NCBI GenBank assembly: GCA_015655375.1
Contig: JAATFD010000045.1
Location: forward strand, 31,940 to 95,939
DNA from: Actinomycetales bacterium
Lineage (GTDB): Bacteria > Actinomycetota > Actinomycetes > Actinomycetales > Actinomycetaceae
Length of the DNA stretch: 64,000 nt
Direction: 5' to 3'
The translations under genes and the position numbers were made by a program. The notes below the pieces were generated by a model that was not told the origin of the DNA, did not search any database, and saw only the letters and a program-made list of their open reading frames with translations. Positions 37,368-46,456 of the stretch are shown here, one piece after another; within the stretch, counting starts at the first letter, position 1; every line of letters begins with the position of its first letter.

Positions 37368-38494
37368 CAGTACCTCACTCGCGGGTCGATGAGGGCGGCG
37401 ATGATGTCAACGATGAAGTTTGTGACGGCGACGACCACGGCCAGAAGGGCGACGATGCCTTGGACGGCCACGAAGTCCCGTGCCGTCAGGTATTTCGCCA
37501 ATTCGAATCCGAGGCCCTTCCACTCGAAGGTCGTCTCGGTCAGGACTGCGCCCGACAGGAGCATCGCGATCTCCATGCCGATGACGGTGATGATCGGGAT
37601 GAGTGCGGGCTTGAAGGCGTGCTTGCGGACCAGCCGGTATTCCGAGACCCCGCGGGAGCGAGCGGCGTCGATGTAGTCGGCGTGCAGAGTCGAGATCATG
37701 TTCGTGCGGACCAAGCGCAGGAAGACTCCGGCGGTCATCAGCCCGAGGCACAGTGCCGGCAGGATCGCGTGAGAGAGGACGTCGCCGACGTAGGAGGCGT
37801 TGCCCGACCGGATCGCGTCGAGGAGGTAAATCCCGGTCCCGCCATCCATCGAGGACAACTTCACCTCGGTTCGCGTCGAGGCGCGTCCGCTGACCGGGAG
37901 GATCTTCCACCAGATCCCGAAGATCAGCTTGAGGATCAGACCGGAGAAGAAGACGGGTGTCGCGTAGCACAGAATCGCGAGGATCCGGAGCACTGCGTCG
38001 CCCCACCGGTCGCGGACGTAGGCGGCGACCATGCCCAGGGGGATGCCGACGATGAAGGCGACGATCAGTGCGTAGACCGCGAGCTCGAGGGTCGCACTCC
38101 CGTAGGCCGTGAGGATTTTTGTGACGGGTTGGTTGTCCGAGATCGAGGTTCCGAAGTCGCCGTGGAGGAGGTTCCCGAGGTATTCCCCGTACTGGACGAT
38201 GATCGGGCGATCGTAGCCGGCTGCGTGGATGCGTTCCTGGAGCTGGTCTGGCGGAAGGCGACCGCCCAGTGAGGCCGTGATCGGGTCCCCGATGGTGTGC
38301 ATGAGGAAGAAGACGAGTGTGATGAGGATGAACACTGTGGGGAAGATCAGCAGGAAGCGGGTGAGGGTGTAGCGCCAGAGCCCTCCACCTCGGTGTGTGG
38401 ATCGCACGGGCGTGCGGTCCTTCTCCGTCATTGTGTCCGGTTGGGTTGATCGTCGGTCGGACGGTGCGTCGGTGGCAGGCGCTGGCTGACTCAT
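37367..38494 (-). CDS. Peptide ABC transporter permease, DppB type
   Basis: 375 residues from ATG 38494 with GGAGG upstream. A hydrophilic N-terminus (1-40) is followed by six predicted helices. DppB/OppB signatures are the N-terminal TRFLLIFPTVFILITLVFFL, GDFGTSISDNQPV and the EAA loop AARSRGVSEYRLVRKHAFKPAL. It ends IIAALIDPRVRY, the usual DppB terminus. It forms the translocation pore with the DppC-type partner. A strong hairpin separates it from the upstream binding-protein gene. Confidence 0.93.
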   Translation of the reverse strand: MSQPAPATDAPSDRRSTQPDTMTEKDRTPVRSTHRGGGLWRYTLTRFLLIFPTVFILITLVFFLMHTIGDPITASLGGRLPPDQLQERIHAAGYDRPIIVQYGEYLGNLLHGDFGTSISDNQPVTKILTAYGSATLELAVYALIVAFIVGIPLGMVAAYVRDRWGDAVLRILAILCYATPVFFSGLILKLIFGIWWKILPVSGRASTRTEVKLSSMDGGTGIYLLDAIRSGNASYVGDVLSHAILPALCLGLMTAGVFLRLVRTNMISTLHADYIDAARSRGVSEYRLVRKHAFKPALIPIITVIGMEIAMLLSGAVLTETTFEWKGLGFELAKYLTARDFVAVQGIVALLAVVVAVTNFIVDIIAALIDPRVRY

Positions 38495-38526
38495 GTCCGG
38501 GTGTCCTCCGCTCGGTGGACGGACGG

Positions 38527-38573
38527 AACTAGGCGGGAGGCAACGTGGATCAGCACGTTCCTCCCACCTAGTT
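38527..38573 (-). terminator. Attenuating hairpin between binding protein and permease genes
   Basis: Inverted repeat with arms 38527-38547 and 38554-38573 (about 19 bp, one wobble/mismatch, one bulge, 6-nt loop). It starts at the binding-protein stop codon and ends 33 bp before the DppB-type start. Its position fits a partial terminator that keeps the binding protein in excess. Confidence 0.72.
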
Positions 38574-40216
38574 CACTTGGTGATGGTGGCGTAATAGAAC
38601 TTGAAGGAGGCGTCGAGGTTGATGCCCTGGACGTCCTTTCCTGTGATCGCGACCTGCGATCCCTGCAGGAGTGGGATGGTCGGGAGGTCCTTGGCCACGG
38701 CATCCTGGATCTGGCCGATCACTTCGGTGCGCTTCGTCGAGTCGGGTTCAGAGAGCTGTTCCTGGATCAGGCTGTCGACATTGGTGTTGTCATAGTGGTT
38801 CTTGAGGAAACCCCCTTCGAGGAAGAATGGCGTCAGGTAGTTGTCCGCGTCGGAGTAGTCCGGGAACCAACCGAGTTGGTAAGCGGGGTAGACGTCGGAG
38901 GTGCGGTCCTTCGAATACTGGACGTACTCGGTCGACTGGAGGTTGACGGTGAAGAGACCGGTCGACTCCAGCTGGGACTTGATGAGCGCGTACTCGTCGC
39001 CGGCGGAGGGTCCGTAATGCTCCGGGGTGTACTGCAGGTCGAGAGCGACGGGGGTTGTCACTCCGGCAGCCTCGAGGGTCGCCTTCGCCTTGTCCGCGTC
39101 GGGTCCGCCGTTGCCGTCACCGTAGAGAGACTTCAGCGACTCTGTGGCACCGGTCAGGCCTTGCGGCACAAAGGAGTACAGCGAGCTGTAGGTGCCCTTG
39201 AAGACCTGGTCTGCGATGGCGTCTCGGTCGATGAGATCAGCAGCAGCCTGGCGCACGGCCAGTGCCTTCTCGGAGTCGGCGTCGGACGTTGTCGCGCCGT
39301 AGGGCATCGTGTCGAAGTTGAAGACGATGTAGCGGATCTCTCCACCAGGACCGGTGTGGACCGTGACGTTTGAGTCGCTCTTGAGGTCCTCGACATCGGT
39401 CGCGCTGAGCGATCGGTAGGCCACGTCGACGTCGCCGTTCTGAACGGCGAGTTTGAGGTTCGAGGAATCGGCGTAGTACGAGACGGTCACCGAGTCGTTC
39501 TGCGCGGCACCGCGATCCCCGCCGTAATTCGGGTTGGGCTCGTAGGCGATCGTCTGGTTGTCCTGGTAGGAGGTGATGACGTACTGACCGCCGAAGGCGT
39601 TGGCGCTGACGATGTCGGCTGCCGGGGTGACCGAGTCCGCGGACAAGACCTGCTCGTCGACGATCGGTCCGGCAGGGGAGGACAAGACCTGGGGGAAGGT
39701 TTGGTCGTTGGCACTCTTGAGGTGGAAGACGACTGTCGTGGCATCGGGGGCGTCGACCGAATCAAGGTTCGCCAGCAGGGAGGACGGGCCGTTGTCGTCG
39801 GCGATCGCCAGCTGCCGATCGAAGCTGAACTTGACGTCCGAGGACGTCAGATCGTGCCCGTTCGCCCATTTTAGGCCCGATTTCAGCTTGACCGTGTAAT
39901 CGGTGCCGGATGTGAAGGACGCTGACTCCGCGATGTCGGGCTGGACATCGGCCGAGCCCTCCGGGGCGTCCATGAGGAACGGGAAGACTTGGGTCTGTAC
40001 GGCGAAGGACCCATTGTCGTAGGAGCCTGCGGGGTCGAGACTCGTCACCGAGTCCGTCGTGCCGATGACGATGTCACCGCCCCCGCCACCGGTTGAGCTG
40101 CTCGCGGAGGCGCCGTCCGAGGAGTCGGAGGACCCGGAGCTGCACCCGGCGACGAGTGCGAGGACCGACAAGCCTGCGAGGGCGCCGAGTGCGCCGTGGG
40201 ATCTGGAGAAGGACAT
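38573..40216 (-). CDS. Peptide ABC transporter substrate-binding lipoprotein (family 5)
   Basis: 547 residues from ATG 40216 with AAGGAG nine bases upstream. Signal peptide with lipobox LVAGC (near residue 22), then a Ser/Gly-rich spacer and an SBP_bac_5 (DppA/OppA-like) domain: TTDSVTSLDPAGSYDNGSF, LKSGLKWANGHDLTSSDVKFSF, and the C-terminal LGWFPDYSDADNYLTPFF. It binds oligopeptides outside the cell and delivers them to the permease pair. It is first gene of the operon. An interrupted inverted repeat, GTCCGA (40247-40252) and TCGGAC (40269-40274), lies upstream and may be an operator. 40275-40463 shows nothing else. Confidence 0.94.
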   Translation of the reverse strand: MSFSRSHGALGALAGLSVLALVAGCSSGSSDSSDGASASSSTGGGGGDIVIGTTDSVTSLDPAGSYDNGSFAVQTQVFPFLMDAPEGSADVQPDIAESASFTSGTDYTVKLKSGLKWANGHDLTSSDVKFSFDRQLAIADDNGPSSLLANLDSVDAPDATTVVFHLKSANDQTFPQVLSSPAGPIVDEQVLSADSVTPAADIVSANAFGGQYVITSYQDNQTIAYEPNPNYGGDRGAAQNDSVTVSYYADSSNLKLAVQNGDVDVAYRSLSATDVEDLKSDSNVTVHTGPGGEIRYIVFNFDTMPYGATTSDADSEKALAVRQAAADLIDRDAIADQVFKGTYSSLYSFVPQGLTGATESLKSLYGDGNGGPDADKAKATLEAAGVTTPVALDLQYTPEHYGPSAGDEYALIKSQLESTGLFTVNLQSTEYVQYSKDRTSDVYPAYQLGWFPDYSDADNYLTPFFLEGGFLKNHYDNTNVDSLIQEQLSEPDSTKRTEVIGQIQDAVAKDLPTIPLLQGSQVAITGKDVQGINLDASFKFYYATITK

Positions 40217-40463
40217 TGGGACTCGCTCCTTGATCGAAAGAATCGTGTCCGATTGATGCCGACACCATTCGGACTCAGGGCAATGATCAAACCAAAGGAT
40301 GACCATGCGGTAGAGATCTCACGATATGGAATTCATCGCGGTGCTCGTGAGATGTGCATTCGGCGGCCCCTCCAGGTGGGGGCGTGGCTCGCGGGCACGA
40401 CACATTCGATCACTGGATGGACAGGGTCGGCAAGGCCCTCGCGTGCATGCAAAAGTCAGCCAC

Positions 40464-41231
40464 ATGGCACCGCGCCGACCGACCCTTCTCATCTCGAACG
40501 TCCTCCCCGAACGTCCGGGGAACCCCCTCTACAACGCTTTCGTGGCCACGCTGTGGGGGTCGCTCCTCGCGGCCGTTTCCCCTGGGTGGAACGTCGTGCG
40601 GGAATGGTCCCAGTTGGATGGGTCCGAAGGAGCGGTCTCGCGGGCACGCAACGCCGATGCGATCGTCATCATGGGCGGGGAGGACATCGACCCTCATTTC
40701 TACGGTGGTGCCCTCGTTTATCCCGGGTCCGGCGACCACTGGTCGCGTGCCGACGCCGGTCAGATCGCCCTCGTGCACACCGCTCTGGATCGGGGAATCC
40801 CTCTGCTCGGGATCTGCCGGGGCATGCAGATCCTCAACGTTGCCCTGGGCGGGACCCTCGTCCAGGATCTTCCCCAGGTCGGGCACCACAACGACACCAT
40901 CCTGCGCGACCATCGCTTCGCCCGTCACGAGGTCCGCATCGAGCCCGACTCCCAGTTAGGGCGGGCCCTCGACGTCGATCCCGGATCCGCCGGGACCAGG
41001 GAGATCTGCTCCGCCCACCACCAGTGCGTCGCGACCCTGGGGGAGGGACTCGACGCCGTCGCACAAGCCTCCGATGGCATCGTCGAGGCGATCGAGCATC
41101 GTGACGCTGCGTTGCACGGCGTCCAGTGGCATCCGGAGGCGCCCGCAGCAGATCCCCGACATCTACGTGCAGTGATCGACCTGCTCGACGCCGAGCGGCT
41201 CAGTCGTCCCGTGTCCGTGCGCGCTGCCTGA
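40464..41231 (+). CDS. PuuD-like class I glutamine amidotransferase (peptidase C26)
   Basis: 255 residues from ATG 40464; no ribosome-binding site is visible. Class I GATase fold: nucleophile Cys in GIPLLGICRGMQILNVALGG (near residue 115), then HHQ (CSAHHQCV) and the His/Glu pair in GVQWHPEAPA. DAIVIMGGEDIDPHFYGG at the N-terminus is typical of gamma-glutamyl-gamma-aminobutyrate hydrolases. It probably hydrolyses gamma-glutamyl bonds, e.g. in putrescine or spermidine breakdown, but no other polyamine gene is in the window, so the substrate is uncertain. Confidence 0.88.
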   Translation: MAPRRPTLLISNVLPERPGNPLYNAFVATLWGSLLAAVSPGWNVVREWSQLDGSEGAVSRARNADAIVIMGGEDIDPHFYGGALVYPGSGDHWSRADAGQIALVHTALDRGIPLLGICRGMQILNVALGGTLVQDLPQVGHHNDTILRDHRFARHEVRIEPDSQLGRALDVDPGSAGTREICSAHHQCVATLGEGLDAVAQASDGIVEAIEHRDAALHGVQWHPEAPAADPRHLRAVIDLLDAERLSRPVSVRAA

Positions 41232-41279
41232 GCGTCACACCCTCGATTCCGGGTCCATTCACCCCCGTCGGAGGCGCTC

Positions 41280-41316
41280 GTGAACCGACTCGCGCCGAGG
41301 CGTAGCATCGCCTCGG
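41280..41316 (+). promoter_or_regulatory. pepC promoter with -10 enclosed in a palindrome
   Basis: -35-like GTGAAC (41280-41285), 17-bp spacer, -10 TAGCAT (41303-41308). The -10 is exactly the loop of an 8-bp perfect inverted repeat, CCGAGGCG (41295-41302) and CGCCTCGG (41309-41316). A repressor bound there would cover the -10 element. Confidence 0.6.
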
Positions 41317-41365
41317 GTCCCGCCGTGGGCCCAGACCACTGTGAATGAGAAGGGACACCACGTTC

Positions 41366-42718
41366 ATGAGCACATCCCGGACGACCTCGTCCTCGGCCCG
41401 CGTCGACGAGGAGCTGGTGGCGCGTCTGCGTGCCTCGAGCGACGATGCTGCACTGCGCTTAGCGCGCAACGCGGTGACGATCTCCGGCATCGACGGTTCG
41501 GCACTCGACCGGGACAAGGTCGTGGGGACCCCGACGGTCGTCTCGGATCGCCTGGACGACTGGAAGGCGACGGCTCAGAAGAAGTCCGGGCGCTGCTGGA
41601 TGTTCTCCTCGCTCAACCTGCTGCGCTCTCATGCCCGCAAAGACCTCGGCGTCAAGGATCTTGAGCTCTCGCAGAACTTCCCGCTGTTCTGGGACAAGTT
41701 CGAGCGCGCGAACTTCTTCCTCGAGGACATCATCGCTACTGCAGACGAGTCGCTCGACTCCCGTCTGGTCCAGTTCATCCTCCAGGAGGTCATGGGCGAC
41801 GGCGGCCAGTGGGACATGGCCGTCTCCCTCTACCTCACCCACGGCGTCGTCCCCAAGCAAGCCATGCCGGAGACTGAGGCGTCCTCGAACACCCGGCGCA
41901 TGAACACCCAGCTCCAGGTCCTCCTGCGCCGCAGCGGCCTCGAACTGCGTGACCTCGTGGCATCTGCCGCCTCCGCCGAGGATCTATCGGACGCGAAGGA
42001 GAAGGTCCTCGCCCAGGTGTGGCGGATCCTCGTCATCAGCCTCGGCGAGCCGCCGGCCAGCTTCGAATGGGAGTGGCGCGACGACGAGGGCGGTTTCCAT
42101 CGCGAAGGTGTCCTCACTCCGCAGGAGTTCCTTGCCCGTCACGTCGACATGGATCTGACCCGCTACGTCTGCCTCGTCGATGATCCGCGCCACGAGCACG
42201 CCAAGGGCCGTGCCCTGAGCGTCGAGCATCTCGGCAACGTCGTGGGTGGGCGTGAGATCCGCTACATCAACACGGACATGGACGTCATCAAGTCGATCGC
42301 CGCGCAGACCCTCGTGGGAGGCGAGCCGGTCTGGTTCGGGGCCGATGTCTCCAAGCAGGCGGATCGCGACTCCGGCTTGCTCGTCGAAGACCTGCACGAC
42401 TACTCCGGGTTGTTCGGCGTCGACCTCGCCACGACCAAGGAACAGCGCGTGATCTCTGGAGAGTCCGCGATGAACCATGCGATGCTCTTCACCGGAGTCG
42501 ACCTCCTCGACGGGAAGCCCCGCCGGTGGCGCGTCGAGAACTCCTGGGGTGAGGAGCCCGGCGACCAGGGCTTCTTCACGATGGATGATGCGTGGTTCTC
42601 CGAGTATGTCTTCGAGGTCGTCGTCAGTATCGATTCACTGCCAGTGGACCTGCGCCCCGCACTGACGGAGGCGCCGCTATCCCTTCCCGCCTGGGATCCG
42701 ATGGGCACGCTCGCCTGA
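41366..42718 (+). CDS. pepC: Aminopeptidase C (bleomycin hydrolase family, C1B)
   Basis: 450 residues from ATG 41366; an in-frame ATG at 41345 has no ribosome-binding site, while GAAGGG lies upstream of 41366. Papain-like active site: Cys77 in SGRCWMFSSLNLLR, His in ESAMNHAMLFTGVD near residue 368, Asn in VENSWGEEPGDQGFFTM. The C-terminal tail blocks part of the active-site cleft in this family and forces aminopeptidase action. Cytoplasmic (no signal). It should release amino acids from peptides brought in by the Dpp-type system. Confidence 0.95.
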   Translation: MSTSRTTSSSARVDEELVARLRASSDDAALRLARNAVTISGIDGSALDRDKVVGTPTVVSDRLDDWKATAQKKSGRCWMFSSLNLLRSHARKDLGVKDLELSQNFPLFWDKFERANFFLEDIIATADESLDSRLVQFILQEVMGDGGQWDMAVSLYLTHGVVPKQAMPETEASSNTRRMNTQLQVLLRRSGLELRDLVASAASAEDLSDAKEKVLAQVWRILVISLGEPPASFEWEWRDDEGGFHREGVLTPQEFLARHVDMDLTRYVCLVDDPRHEHAKGRALSVEHLGNVVGGREIRYINTDMDVIKSIAAQTLVGGEPVWFGADVSKQADRDSGLLVEDLHDYSGLFGVDLATTKEQRVISGESAMNHAMLFTGVDLLDGKPRRWRVENSWGEEPGDQGFFTMDDAWFSEYVFEVVVSIDSLPVDLRPALTEAPLSLPAWDPMGTLA

Positions 42719-42812
42719 GAATGGACCCGCGGTCGGGGGAGCTCAGTCATCCGATCTGATCCGTTTCTCACACGCCGGATGGTTCAACAGCATTGAAACG
42801 GCTGCATGGCGC

Positions 42813-42836
42813 GGATTCGGCCGTTCGGCCGAATCC
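42813..42836. terminator. Perfect hairpin between pepC and the MFS gene
   Basis: 11-bp perfect stem, arms 42813-42823 and 42826-42836, with a 2-base centre (near-continuous palindrome). It lies 94 bp after pepC and 56 bp before the MFS start. It could end pepC transcripts or act as an operator for the MFS gene; the sequence alone does not decide. Confidence 0.5.
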
Positions 42837-42891
42837 TCCAACTGTGAGTGTCCATAGGCGCACTCGGGCAAGGATCTGTCATTCTGTGCCC

Positions 42892-44361
42892 ATGACCGAT
42901 CCCTTGTCCTCCCGGTCCCCCCAGCAACCCTCACGGGCCCGCTGGGGGGCCTTCATCGTGGTGTTGGCCGCGGGGTTCATGACCCTGCTCGACGTCTCGA
43001 TCGTCAATGTCGCTCTGCCTGCCATCGAAACGGGACTCGCAGCGACCCCGTCTCACATCCAGTGGATCGTCGCCGGGTACTCGCTGGCCTTCGGGCTGGT
43101 CCTTGTCCCCGCGGGAAGGCTCGGCGACATTGTCGGGCGTCGGCGGATGTTCCTCATCGGCGTCATCGGGTTCGTCCTCTCCTCGGCCGTCGCAGGCTTC
43201 TCGACCAGCGCCGACATGCTGGCGGTGACTCGTCTGGTCCAGGGTGTCTTCGCGGGCATCATGAATCCGCAGGTTATCGCCCTCATCCAGGAGCTCTTCC
43301 AGGGATCCGACCGGGCGCGTGCCTTCGGCCACTTCGGGATGACGATCGGGGTCTCCACGGCGATCGGGCCGTTGCTCGGTGGCGTCCTCGTCTCCGGACT
43401 CGGCCCCGACCTGGGGTGGCGCTCGGTCTTCCTCATCAACGTCCCGATCGGACTCGTCGTCATCCCACTGGCGTGGAAGTGGCTGCCCTCCCGAACGGTC
43501 GGTCTCGCCGACGGGGAGGAAGGAGCCGATACCTCGGTCGGGATCGATATGGGTGGACTGGTGCTCATCGGCGGGATCGTCCTGGCGATCATGTGGCCCT
43601 TCGTCACGGCGTCCTCGAGCGCGAAGGGGCTGGCGGGCGCCCCGTGGTGGCTCCTGGCGGTCGCAGCGGTGTTGGCAGTCATCCTCGTCCTGTGGGAACG
43701 GTGGCGCGACAGCCACGGAAAATCGGCTGTCCTGCCTGAAGTCCTCGTCCACAACACGGGGTTCGTCCTCGGAGCCTCGCTCGGCGCCGTTTATTTCGCC
43801 GGCTTCACCGGCATCTTCATCGTACTGACGCTTTACTACCAGCAGGGCCTGGGCGCTCCCGCATGGGTCGCGGGACTTGCACAGATGCCCTTCGCCCTCG
43901 CTTCGGCGGTCTCCGCGGCGAAGTCGGGGCGGCGGGTGACGCTCCACGGTCGGCGCGTCGTCGTCGAGGGCCTCGCACTCATGGTCGTGTCCCTGATCGG
44001 GATCGTCCTGCTGGCGGCCTTCGCTCCGCAGAGGGTCGCGGAATGGGGGATCCCGGTGCTCCTGCTGCCGGCGGGATGGGCCGGTGGCAGCGTCATCTCC
44101 CCGAACCAGTCGTTGACCCTGGCGGATGTGCCGAACCAACAGGCCGGGACCGCCTCTGGGCTGTTGCAGACGCTCCAGCGTCTCGGGGGATCTGTCGGTC
44201 TGGCGTTGCTGACGACGGTGTTCTTCTCCCACGTGGCAACCTCCGGAGGGGGAAGCGCGGGATATGCTCAGGCGCTGGCCATCTCCATGATGCTCACGGT
44301 CGTGATGATCGTGAGCGCGCTGGTGATCGGGATCATCGACTCCCGCAGGCGTGGGGCGTAA
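42892..44361 (+). CDS. MFS efflux transporter, DHA2-like (14 TM)
   Basis: 489 residues from ATG 42892, with no ribosome-binding site and a weak CATTCT six bases upstream. About fourteen hydrophobic segments. Motifs are LLDVSIVNVALPAIETGL in TM1, GRLGDIVGRRRMF (loop 2-3) and the drug-efflux GISTAIGPLLGG-like motif C (GVSTAIGPLLGGVLVSG). DHA2 proteins export drugs, dyes or metabolites with H+. No regulator is adjacent, unlike the 9.9-kb efflux gene. Convergent with poxB. Confidence 0.9.
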   Translation: MTDPLSSRSPQQPSRARWGAFIVVLAAGFMTLLDVSIVNVALPAIETGLAATPSHIQWIVAGYSLAFGLVLVPAGRLGDIVGRRRMFLIGVIGFVLSSAVAGFSTSADMLAVTRLVQGVFAGIMNPQVIALIQELFQGSDRARAFGHFGMTIGVSTAIGPLLGGVLVSGLGPDLGWRSVFLINVPIGLVVIPLAWKWLPSRTVGLADGEEGADTSVGIDMGGLVLIGGIVLAIMWPFVTASSSAKGLAGAPWWLLAVAAVLAVILVLWERWRDSHGKSAVLPEVLVHNTGFVLGASLGAVYFAGFTGIFIVLTLYYQQGLGAPAWVAGLAQMPFALASAVSAAKSGRRVTLHGRRVVVEGLALMVVSLIGIVLLAAFAPQRVAEWGIPVLLLPAGWAGGSVISPNQSLTLADVPNQQAGTASGLLQTLQRLGGSVGLALLTTVFFSHVATSGGGSAGYAQALAISMMLTVVMIVSALVIGIIDSRRRGA

Positions 44362-44408
44362 CACCGATTGACGGCTGATCCAGCCGTGAGCCGCGCACTG
44401 AGAAGGGC

Positions 44409-44451
44409 GAACGAGGGGGCGCACCGGTCAATCCGGCGCGCCCCCTCGTTC
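44409..44451. terminator. Convergent terminator between MFS gene and poxB
   Basis: Perfect 14-bp GC-rich stem (44409-44422 with 44438-44451) with a 15-nt loop that can itself form CCGG/CCGG. Sits between two convergent stops (44361 and 44481). Confidence 0.8.
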
Positions 44452-44480
44452 ACGTCAAGGCACTGTGGTCACTTCCGCGG

Positions 44481-46253
44481 TCAGGGCCGAGGAATGTTCC
44501 TCAGGTTCGACCGCGCCATGGAGACGACCTCGCCGAGGCCTCCGCCTAGGACTTCCTTGCTCATGGCGCGCGCGAAGCCCGTCACCTGGTCGGCAGTGAT
44601 TGTCGGGGGTAGGGAGAGCGCCCGCGGGTCCGTCATGCACTCGATGAGGGCCGGCCCGGGACGGTTGAGCTCCCGGGTTAGCACGCCCTCGACGTCCTCG
44701 GGATTCTCCAGACGCACGGAGTGAAGTCCGAGCGCGGTACCAAGCGCCGAGTAGTTGACGTCTTCGGATTCCGTACCGAACGAGGGCAACCCGTTGACAA
44801 GCATCTCGAGCTTGACCATGCCGAGCGAGGCGTTGTTGAAGACGACGATCTTCGCGTTGAGGTTGTAGTTCTTCACAGTGATCAGCTCGCCGAGCAGCAT
44901 CGAGAGGCCGCCGTCGCCTGACAGTGAAATCACCGGCCGCTGCGGATCACAGGCTGCCAGACCGATCGCATGAGGCAGCGCGTTGGCCATGGACCCGTGG
45001 AGGAAGGACCCGATGACGCGGCGCTTGCCGTTCATCCGTAGATAACGCGCGGCCCAGACATTGCCCATGCCGGTGTCGACGGTGAACGCCGTGTCGTCGG
45101 GTGCGACCGCGGAGATGATGTCCGCGACGTACTCGGGATGCAGTGGTTTCATCGAGGCTGCCGACTTGCCTTTGTAGGCGCCGATGACAGTCTTCATCGA
45201 ACGCTCGAACTTCTTGACCATCTGGGTGAGGAAGGCTCGTGAGCGGTTCTGGTCGATGAGCGGCAGAAGCGCCTGTGCTGTCTCCTTGACGTCGCCGATG
45301 ACCGCGACGTCGAGGCGCGTGCGGCGTCCCAGAACCTCGGCGCGCGTGTCGATCTGGGCGGTGCGGACGTTCTCCGGGAGGAACTGGTCATAGGGGAAAT
45401 CGGTACCCAGCAACACGAGCAGGTCTGAGTCATACATCGCTTGGTGGGCGGCTCCGTATCCGAGGAGCCCGGACATGCCGATGTCGAAGGGATTGTCCCA
45501 CTGGATCCACTCTTTGCCGCGCAGAGAATGCCCGATGGGGGCAGCAATGCGGTCGGCCAGGGCGATGACCTCGTCGTGGGCACCCTTGGTGCCCGCACCA
45601 GCGAAGATCGTCACCTTCTTCGCGGAGTTGATCGCCGCAGCGAGTTCCTGGAGCGCCGCCGGAGAGGGGACGATCCGCGGGGATTCGGGGCGCACGATAT
45701 CCATCGGATAGGAGGTCTGGATGCGTGAGGCCGAGGTGTCGGCGGGCAACGAGACGACGGCGACGCCGGGCCCGGCCCAGGCGTGTTGGATCGCGGAGGC
45801 GAAGACCCTGGGGAATTGCGCGGGGTTCGTGATCATCTCATTGAAGACGGAGCACTCGTTGAAGATCCGGTCCGGGTGGGTCTCCTGGAAGTAATGGGTG
45901 CCGATCTGGACCGAGGGGATGTGCGAGGCGATCGCAAGGACGGGCACGCGGTTGCGGTTCGCGTCGTACAGACCATTGATCAGATGGAGGTTCCCCGGGC
46001 CGCAGGACCCGGCGCACACGGCGAGCTCACCGGTGGCCTCGGCCTCGGCCGCGGCGGCGAAGGCAGCGGACTCCTCATGACGGACGTGGATCCACTGGAT
46101 GCCCTGGCCGTCCTTGTTCGAGCGCCGCACGGCATCGACGATGGGGTTGAGGGAATCCCCGACGATGCCGTAGATGCGGCGAACCCCGAGTATGAGCAAT
46201 TGATTGACGAGATGATCGGCGACAGTGTCGCCGTTGACCTGGACGGGGGCCAT
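44481..46253 (-). CDS. poxB: Pyruvate dehydrogenase (quinone) / pyruvate oxidase
   Basis: 590 residues from ATG 46253 with GGAGG upstream; the longer frame to 46403 crosses the promoter. Three-domain ThDP enzyme. The PYR domain (1-180) has the ThDP Glu in RHEESAAFAAAAEA. A central FAD/nucleotide domain follows (190-340), then the PP domain with the SGDGGLSMLLGEL...FNNASLG ThDP-Mg motif (about 430-480). Length and motifs are closest to PoxB (pyruvate to acetate + CO2, electrons to the quinone pool, peripheral membrane). The H2O2-forming pyruvate oxidase is an alternative. Its respiratory route complements the anaerobic PFL encoded 1 kb away. Confidence 0.88.
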   Translation of the reverse strand: MAPVQVNGDTVADHLVNQLLILGVRRIYGIVGDSLNPIVDAVRRSNKDGQGIQWIHVRHEESAAFAAAAEAEATGELAVCAGSCGPGNLHLINGLYDANRNRVPVLAIASHIPSVQIGTHYFQETHPDRIFNECSVFNEMITNPAQFPRVFASAIQHAWAGPGVAVVSLPADTSASRIQTSYPMDIVRPESPRIVPSPAALQELAAAINSAKKVTIFAGAGTKGAHDEVIALADRIAAPIGHSLRGKEWIQWDNPFDIGMSGLLGYGAAHQAMYDSDLLVLLGTDFPYDQFLPENVRTAQIDTRAEVLGRRTRLDVAVIGDVKETAQALLPLIDQNRSRAFLTQMVKKFERSMKTVIGAYKGKSAASMKPLHPEYVADIISAVAPDDTAFTVDTGMGNVWAARYLRMNGKRRVIGSFLHGSMANALPHAIGLAACDPQRPVISLSGDGGLSMLLGELITVKNYNLNAKIVVFNNASLGMVKLEMLVNGLPSFGTESEDVNYSALGTALGLHSVRLENPEDVEGVLTRELNRPGPALIECMTDPRALSLPPTITADQVTGFARAMSKEVLGGGLGEVVSMARSNLRNIPRP

Positions 46254-46339
46254 GGTGTCCTTCCTCCTGGCGCTGTGCGTCGGTGGATCGGCCACGCCGG
46301 GGCGGCGATGGATGAGATCGATCCGGACGGATGGTCGTT

Positions 46340-46386
46340 GGGAACCAGCCGATTCCCATCGTAGGAAGGCCGGGGCGGCGCCCCAA
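46340..46386 (-). promoter_or_regulatory. poxB promoter with inverted repeat at the start site
   Basis: Minus strand: TTGGGG (46386-46381), 17-bp spacer, TACGAT (46363-46358). The inverted repeat GGGAA-N8-TTCCC (46340-46357) covers the predicted start site. This would give a ~95-nt leader before poxB. Inference only. Confidence 0.5.
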
Positions 46387-46456
46387 GAGAGTTCCGCGTT
46401 CACTTGGGCACACGGACGTGAGAAGGATCGCGTGCGTGGTCGCCTAGAGTGGCCCC

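Noticed and set aside
42931..44424. 497-residue minus-strand ORF
   Set aside because: Antisense to the MFS transporter and across its terminator; no recognisable domain.
46254..46403. 50-residue N-terminal extension of PoxB
   Set aside because: It would cover the predicted promoter and leader; ATG 46253 has a GGAGG site and starts at the family's normal N-terminus.
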